Positions 57,701-64,000 of a stretch of DNA of 64,000 bases are shown here, piece by piece. The stretch is from Punica granatum (taxonomy: Eukaryota; Streptophyta; Magnoliopsida; Myrtales; Lythraceae). The DNA is taken from positions 13,578,001-13,642,000 of the forward strand of contig NC_045132.1 in the NCBI RefSeq assembly GCF_007655135.1. The letters run 5' to 3'. The position numbers were made by a program, and so were the translations under genes. The notes under the pieces were generated by a model, which worked only from the letters and a program-made list of their open reading frames with translations, did no database searches and had not been told where the DNA came from. The number at the start of each line of letters is the position of its first letter. Positions within the stretch are counted from its first letter, which is position 1.

Positions 57701-60700
57701 ATGCTATGCATGGGAGGGTGAGTCGTGCTCAACCACAAGTGCTAAACTTTGGAGGTTACGTCATCGTTTTGTACGGGTGAAAATTTTAGAGTTTTGGTTC
57801 TTCATCTTTTTTTCGTTTACGAAGAAAATCTTAGTACACTGAAAAATAAATTTAAATAACTGATAAAGGGGCACGGTAGTCTCATAGGTATCAAACTTAC
57901 GATCTCTAAGTTAACGGGTAAAAGCGTGCGTCACTGTACTATCCCTATTTTGATAGAGTTTTGCTTCTTTTATGTTGATATAGGTAATATGTATTAAGTT
58001 TTAGATTCAAAACAAAAGCAATGCGCCCATGATGTGATCGTATCTGAAACTGAGAGTAATACAGCAAACTTACCTCGAACCACTTCATTTCCCATTGCAT
58101 CTGAAGGGCAGCCCCTGGGATGAGCCAAGGCTTGTAGTCTCCGAGCATTGCTGCAAGATGCAGCGCGCTGTTTCCTTTGTTATCAACCTTACGGAATATG
58201 TTGTCTTTAAGGATGTTTCTTTTGAGCATAAGCTTGTATACATGGGGTTGCCTATTCTCGACTGCCAGAAGGACGATGTTCTTCTTTTCTGAGTTCATGT
58301 CGTGGATTGCAACGGGAAAATCCTCAAGTATCTTCTCCACCATTTCTGTGACTCCGTTCTTCGCTGCAAGCAGTATTGCTGTCTCCCCTTTCAACATATC
58401 GTCGGTAAACACTTTCTTCCCTGACAATTCCGTAAAGCACATTGAATGAAACAAAAAACCTGCTTTTCTTGTGTCAGATGGCCACTAATTCCATTGTTTA
58501 TGATGCGTTATTTCACTTATTGCTAGCTCTACATGACTCGATTTACTATTTTGTATTGATAATTTTGGCGAGTTGTCTATGATGTTGATTGGATTACCTT
58601 CTGCACCATCCCCTTGTTTAGCCTTTGAAAAGTTGCCCTTAGAAGTCTCCGGTCCCGAATCCTCCAAGTTATCGAAGAGAACAGCAGAGCCGCCATCTAC
58701 AATTCGATAAGGCAAAGTCTCTTCCTCCTTTCCTTCTCTGTGAATTACATGGTGAGGGTGTCTTCCGTTGTCGTCATACTCATGCACCAAAGCCCTTTTG
58801 ATCAGCTCATTCATGACCTGAGCAGACCATGTGTTCTTCTCTTTCTTTTCTCGAATCTTCTTTATTTTCTCTGATCCTACAAATATGTCATGGAATCACC
58901 GTGAACCAAACACGAAACCGGAATGCAGCTCAATGTTGATACTTAGTTTGGGTCGTGTGAGTTGAGGTGTACCAAGCCCAAGAATGACCAGCATAATTTT
59001 GGAGAGGAACTTGATGAACTCGAGGCATGTCAAGTAATTCGATGGAAGTAACTGTCTATCCCGAGCTTTATGTATGGTTGGTCGTTGATGAAGTACTAAT
59101 TAACAGCAAACAGAAATAAAGACAAGTTAGAAATCAAACTTGAACATGAAAAAGTATGAATATCAACCATAGGACATTTTTTCTTGCCCTGCATTTCTCG
59201 GAAAGTATTTTCAAGGCGAATTTGAAACTGCTCCAAATTATAGGGTATTGTCATATTACAAAACATGTACAAGTGGATATCGGATCAGTCCATCAGTCAT
59301 GGAAGAGTTTGGTTTCGAACATAGTCTTGGGCGGCAAGGCTTTTGCAGTAGCTCACCTGGTTGTCCAAGCGGTTGGTCAATGTCGATTCTTGGTTTCTCT
59401 GTCTGAGCTTTCTTGTCAGATACCAGCAATAGTCTCTTCCCGAAGGTTGCTGTCAGTGCAAATTCAGAATCCTCCCATTTCTAAATGAAATCTATTCTGC
59501 TTTTATACTTCAAAGATGGATAATGAATTGAAGTTTCATACGGATAAAAGTACGCTGATAGTTTTTTATCAAACTGCATTACAAGCTTTGGATGGAGAAT
59601 TACAGAACAGAGCAAGAAAGCTTGATCAAAACATCGTGGATTTAGTATCACTTACTCACGCCGACAAAACTCTTGAGCAATTGAAAGAACTGGACGCAAG
59701 TCTTGTAGTTCTCCGGAAAATGAGAATTCTTCTCTTTCTCCAAGTTCCTCACCGACAAAGCTTGGTAATCCAATGGCTCTTCCTTGAGTTGATCCACAAA
59801 TATACCTTCCAACAGAATTAGCCCAACTTTAATCTGACTGAATTGACGATATTCTGCCCAACTAAATTCGGTACGCGGAATGGGGATGCTTACAGTGATA
59901 AATGGTACTTCTGCCCCATCCAAGGTGGGTCCCACTTCTGAAAGAGGAGGCCTTCGTAGCTAGCAGATGAAGAGGGGAGAGCCCTTGCTCGGTCACGTAG
60001 TCTACCAGATCCTCGTACAGGTGTATAATTTGAAACGCCAAATCTGTGCGGGAAATCCATTTGTTTGACAGAAGTTAATCAGTTATCAACACACAAAAAA
60101 ATCAAAATGCAACTGATTTATTTCTTGCCCGATGGCGCATTCATCTGACAACAATACAACCATCACTGCATCCTTCAGCCCAAATTTATCAAGCCACCAT
60201 TGATGTAACCCATAAACAAAATTGTCCGTCCGAGCTGAATTAATGATCTCAGTGTATGCCAATGGCAGTGAACGCAACTGATGTCCGGCCAAAGATCAGA
60301 GACTAGTCTAAAAAAAGGATAAGATATCGTTACTTTATAAAAACATGGTTAAAGCAGTAAGATGGTTCTCAGATGTTTCATAGACGGCATTTGTCAGGCT
60401 CATGAATACAATAAGGTCCCAGCTCATTCTCTGAATGCAGACGATGATTCTTCACTCAGGTCAATTTTCCACTGATACACGACCTGTTCTCGATCCAAAT
60501 CCCTGGTTCGTCCCTATTCGGCTTCTGCTATAAGGCATATTCCACCGGACATGTTATAATTTGCAAGATTCGGGATCTATAAGGTCCATATCAGACGTTA
60601 CATATGAATTTCAGATTATCCAAAGAACATAAAATAAGCAGATTGTACCGAAGTAGTCCCCATTAATGGCAGAATGAAGTGCAGTCTGTCCATCCTTCCT

Positions 60701-61165
60701 CCGGCAATACGAAATATCCTGCTCGTTTTTGGAACTGCAGAGATAATGCAGCCTCAGGAAAACATCCTTCTTCCCATGGAGCGCGGCTATGAAAAGAGGG
60801 GTCTCCCTCTCGATGTTGCGGGCCCCGACCAGCAATGGATACTGCTGGGCAATGCACTGGCACATCCTCACGCTCCCAACTGAGGCAGCATAATGCAGCG
60901 GTGTATTGCCACTGTCATTCTTGATCTCTAGCACGGCTTTGGTACGGTTGCTACCCTCCTCAGCGGCAGCAGTGATGAGGTCGAGGAGATCCTCGACGGT
61001 GTCCTCTTGGCCATCAGAGACCGCTACATGGAGGGCCGTCTCGCCGGTGCGAGTGATCCTTGTATGGTGGGCCTCCGGGAATTCCTCGTAGATTTCGACC
61101 ACCTTGTCCCACTCTCCTTTCATGGCGCTGTTGAACAGAGTCTTCTTGATCTCTTCCGCGTCCAT
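52415..61165 (-). CDS. Ankyrin-repeat/PGG-domain membrane protein, copy 2 (complete)
   Basis: Complete minus-strand gene model: exons 61165-60649, 60043-59894, 59805-59660, 59480-59357, 58876-58598, 58420-58074 and 53014-52415. The lengths (517, 150, 146, 124, 279, 347, 600) keep phase at each junction and give 720 codons plus stop. All introns are GT-AG. Residues about 1-200 and 405-520 hold ankyrin repeats ([44 protein letters not shown]). Residues about 330-400 are a polar linker beginning [14 protein letters not shown]. Exon 7 encodes the PGG domain: [20 protein letters not shown], then [10 protein letters not shown], followed by three more hydrophobic segments, four in all. The family (ITN1, ACD6 and relatives in Arabidopsis) comprises membrane-anchored ankyrin proteins involved in salt stress or defence signalling. 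The specific role here is not known. Intron 6 is about 5.06 kb and contains an hAT MITE and a SINE. Confidence 0.85.
56049..56581. mobile_element. hAT-type MITE with 8-bp target duplication (copy 2)
   Basis: Counterpart of the element at 3009-3540. It begins CACTGTTATCAGAACCGG and ends with TAATAACACTG. Flanks are CTTGGATG (left) and CTCGGATG (right), which is the reverse assignment of the single mismatch seen in copy 1. No coding capacity. Confidence 0.88.
57815..57950 (-). mobile_element. tRNA-derived SINE, uninterrupted (copy 2)
   Basis: Same SINE as the one split in copy 1. Here the TRIM target (GGTAGTCTCAT around 57,877) is intact. On the minus strand the tRNA-like head with a box-B-like AAGTTTGATACC comes first. 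Lies in intron 6 of the ankyrin gene. Confidence 0.6.
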
Positions 61166-61271
61166 TGTCGTCTCACTTCTCTTTCTTGCAAATTGTATGT
61201 ATGCATCTATATATATTTTTTGGAGGATACTTTTTCAGTGAGACTACAAGATATTTTTAGTGTGTCGACTA

Positions 61272-61453
61272 AAACTAATTATGTTCGAACGTCAACTCAA
61301 CCAAAGCCACAATGTGTCTTTGAATGAGTTTGGAATCGCTATACAGTTAGTAAAGTCCATCTAAACTAATTATGTTCGAACGTCAACTCAACCAAAGCCA
61401 CAATGTGTCTTTGAATGAGTTTGGAATCGCTATACAGTTAGTAAAGTCCATCT
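61272..61453 (-). repeat. 91-bp perfect tandem duplication in the promoter of ankyrin gene copy 2
   Basis: Bases 61,272-61,362 are repeated exactly at 61,363-61,453, starting AAACTAATTATGTTCG. The array lies 107-288 bp upstream of the start codon at 61165. Copy 1 has a single unit (from about 8769), so the duplication arose after the segmental duplication, and its perfect identity indicates recency. Confidence 0.92.
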
Positions 61454-61520
61454 ACTGAGAGCTCAATTTATTACTAAATCACAGTTTAATGGTTACCTCT
61501 TGAATCATGTGCTTCTTTGG

Positions 61521-61550
61521 TTTTTTTTTTTTTTTTTTGGGGGGGGGGGG
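61521..61550 (+). repeat. T18 / G12 homopolymer tract upstream of ankyrin gene copy 2
   Basis: Counterpart of the tract at 8941-8999, shorter in the G part. Confidence 0.8.
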
Positions 61551-63104
61551 TTGTTTTGGGTGTCGGTCCTCCGGATGTTTAATGATTTGGAGATTGATGC
61601 AATATCTGCATCTGATGATTTCTTTAGACTCTTTTGCTTTTTTCCTTGAACAAGCAACTGTTGGAGTTAAACGCGACAGTTCAAGGGATTTATTTTGTCC
61701 GACAGCAACAGACAAAAGTTGCTGATGTAGATAAAAGGGGGTCCGGCGCCGTGACGGTCGCCTCCATTTCAATCTCAAATTGACGCTCGTCTTTCCCTTT
61801 TTGGATGAAATCCCTTTTGTAAAAGAGTACAAGTTGTGTTTCGGACAGCATTGCTCACTTTCTTCCCGGAAATAAGTAGTTTTTGGATTTTGTTCTCATG
61901 AGTGGGATTTCAAATGGGGCAGCGAGACGAATCTTCATATCCCAAATTGTACAAAGGCTCTACAACAAGCCAGATACTAAGACTAGGAGTAAGAGAAGAG
62001 AATCGAATTCAATATCTCTCATCGAAAATCCCATAGCCTTATCAGTACCACTCAGTTCAATTCTATTCATTTACTTTTTTATTCTGTTACAAAGGAGACA
62101 AAGGTCTAGTACACGAGAAATTTTGTATTAGATTTAGTTTCACCGAGTATCGAATATATCAGAATTAAATAACTAATAAAGGGGTACGGATAGTCCCACC
62201 GAGTATCGAATTTATTTATTTAACTCTTCATATAAGGTAAGAGTGTTCTCTATATAGATTTAGTCCTGGTCTCGATAAAACTAGATAAAAGAAAGTCACC
62301 ACAATATTAAATGCATTATATAATAAAATAACTTTATTTTTTTAATTATAAAGTTCATAGGCCTAGTAAAAGAAAATAAAAAACTAATAAAAAGCATAAA
62401 AAGTTTTACTAATAAGAATTGAACACAAAAACTTTTAATTCTGGTATAAGAAATTGTGCTACTTAAAATATTAGAAATTAGCTTCCTAGCTAAACAGATT
62501 TGCTAAAAGAAAGGTAATTAATTATCTTATTTATGCTAGCTACGCAACTTGCGTGTTGACGGGGTTCCAACTTGATAGGAGAATCCTCACTGTTGAATTT
62601 TCTTGAATGGCAGGGATTCTCATTTTTTATGAAATTTTCATGAATTCTCAAAAACTTTTACCACAGGAATTAGTGATGAAAATAAAGGAGTGACATGTGG
62701 CTAGGATGGAAACCGTACCATTTACGACAGAAGGAATATAGGGCACTTCAAATTTCGTTGAATTTAGGGTTTGTTTGAATACCAAATTAAATGATGCAGG
62801 GGTGGGGCGGGCAAGGGAGGAATGGGAAAGTTGAGGGAGATAACTTATATTTGGTTTGCATTTTTTTTTTTCTGATCGGGATGTTTGTGCTTCATCTGAC
62901 TAATCCCCTGGGCTTTGTTAATCCTCGACGAAGTATGGAGCGAGTAATCACGTCAAAAGCGTTCTGGTGACCACAATGAGTTTTGAATCCAAAGTCAAGT
63001 CGATATATGAGGGACGTGATGACATTGTAGTTATCAATTTCTGTCAAAATGCCTTCTGATTTTCAGTGAAATTAAAATATAACAGATTTGATCAGAAATG
63101 GTGT

Positions 63105-63226
63105 AATGCAGTGACGCGTATCTTTACCTAGTAATTAAGAGGTTCCAAGTTTAATACCTAGTATGACTATATATACCCATTTATTAGATATTAAAATTTT
63201 TATTTCATTATACTATCAATTGCTGG
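63105..63226 (+). mobile_element. Degenerate tRNA-derived SINE (copy 2)
   Basis: Counterpart of 10,870-11,018, with box-B-like AAGTTTAATACC and body CCATTTATTAGATATTA. The AT microsatellite tail of copy 1 is missing. Confidence 0.45.
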
Positions 63227-64000
63227 AGGGATGAAACCCCATCCTATCCCTTCCCCTTTTTGAAACGTAATTTCCAAATATGGGATTTCTTTCCCCACCC
63301 CGTCCTTCCGCATTCCTCCTGATTTCACCGTCCAAGTAAGCGTTGGTTAAAAAAGCAAAACTAAAAGTTCCAATCCCCCAAAATATTCAGATAAACTTAA
63401 AAGTTGAAAAACTCCCATTAAAAAAATGTTGCATGGAAAATATCGTACATATCACGACTTTTTCTTTTTTCAGCTGCACCGTCCAGTTTACGGAATCAAT
63501 GAGTCTCGATTAATCCAAATTCGAGTCGGATCAACTCATTAAGAAGTAAAACTCTTTCAATCGTAAATTCCCCATTCATACGACTTGAATCCGATATGTT
63601 ACTTATTGGGCAGGTACATCAAACTATCTGGACCAATCCATGTTCATTATGACTTTTTTTTTACTTAATGCTGAAAGTTTGATATTCAAATCTTGAATAA
63701 ATAAAATATTGAAAGAAAAAAATAATGAAATCTTAAAATTCAAAAAGATTTCTACTGAACAATCCAGGCATTGTGAGACCATTTATTCGGACGAAAAAGA
63801 ATGCATTCGAACGAATTAAACCATATCCCATGTTTATCTTGTGTATGGGAATAAAGTTTCTTGGTTCCCGGGTTTTCTTCTTCTTTTCCTATCTATCTCC
63901 CTTTAGATAAAAAAAAGTCTGATTACCTCTTTTATTTATTTTTAATTTTGTGATGAACAAGCTCTGTTTTTCTTCTTTTGATCAGCTTTTATGGAAACAT

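Larger units (their letters stand above)
53037..63999. repeat. Segmental duplication, copy 2 (direct repeat)
   Basis: Second copy of the 1-12,069 segment, collinear and on the same strand. Exonic and intronic sequence both match closely, so this is a genomic (DNA-level) duplication and not retroposition. It keeps the empty sites for the TRIM and the two MITEs found in copy 1 (near 57,877, 62,741 and 63,389). It has one private change of note, the 91-bp promoter duplication at 61,272-61,453. The homology is still running at the right window edge. The PGG exon just left of 53,037 probably belongs to the duplicated unit too, because the matching bases would fall before base 1. Confidence 0.97.

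Noticed and set aside
1..64000. CRISPR arrays, bacterial operons, phage or integrated viral genes
   Set aside because: The sequence is plant nuclear DNA; no regularly spaced identical repeats and no such genes were seen. Reverse transcriptases present belong to LTR and LINE elements.

Overview
The window is eudicot plant nuclear DNA. It is AT-rich, contains two or three intron-bearing plant genes, and is otherwise dominated by plant transposable elements. The species cannot be named from sequence alone. Three genes are supported: two copies of an ankyrin-repeat/PGG-domain membrane protein gene (minus strand, at the two ends) and one LIFEGUARD (BAX-inhibitor/TMBIM) gene (plus strand, 30.1-31.3 kb).

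The largest-scale feature is a direct segmental duplication. Window bases 1 to about 12,069 are repeated at about 53,037 to 63,999, in the same order and orientation. Both copies run past the window edges. Copy 2 shows a complete 7-exon gene whose exon lengths add up to one open frame of 2163 nt (720 aa plus stop). Copy 1 shows exons 1-6 of its sister. Its last (PGG) exon is predicted to begin only about 21 bp beyond the left edge. Indels between the copies date several events after the duplication: a 531-bp TRIM retroelement and two MITEs occur only in copy 1, and a 91-bp promoter tandem duplication occurs only in copy 2.

Between the copies (12.1-52.4 kb) lies a nested transposon landscape. 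12.9-14.3 kb is a hAT element with an 8-bp target duplication carrying an intron-containing fragment of a class-3 lipase gene. 19.5-21.4 kb is a CACTA (TNP2) transposase pseudogene split by a 958-bp foldback element. 22.3-25.1 kb holds two long inverted-repeat elements, one bracketed by ~186-bp direct repeats. 25.3-27.1 kb is a 1.8-kb hAT element with perfect 8-bp TSDs. 28.0-28.4 kb is a decayed fragment of a SPIRRIG-like BEACH/WD40 gene. 32.3-34.4 kb is a run of four MITEs. 34.8-41.7 kb is a Ty3/gypsy element plus the tail of a second one sharing the middle LTR, fused to a LINE RNase H fragment (41.7-42.9 kb) and a TRIM relic (42.9-43.2 kb). 43.4-44.1 kb is an LTR with primer-binding site. 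46.2-49.0 kb is a second gypsy element with an in-frame RNase H-to-integrase deletion. 50.3-50.7 kb is a Mutator-type MITE with 9-bp TSD. 50.9-51.7 kb is the 3' end of a third gypsy element.

The three genes do not form a pathway visible from the sequence. Both families (ankyrin/PGG and LIFEGUARD) are linked in the literature to stress, immunity or cell-death control, but their adjacency here may be chance.
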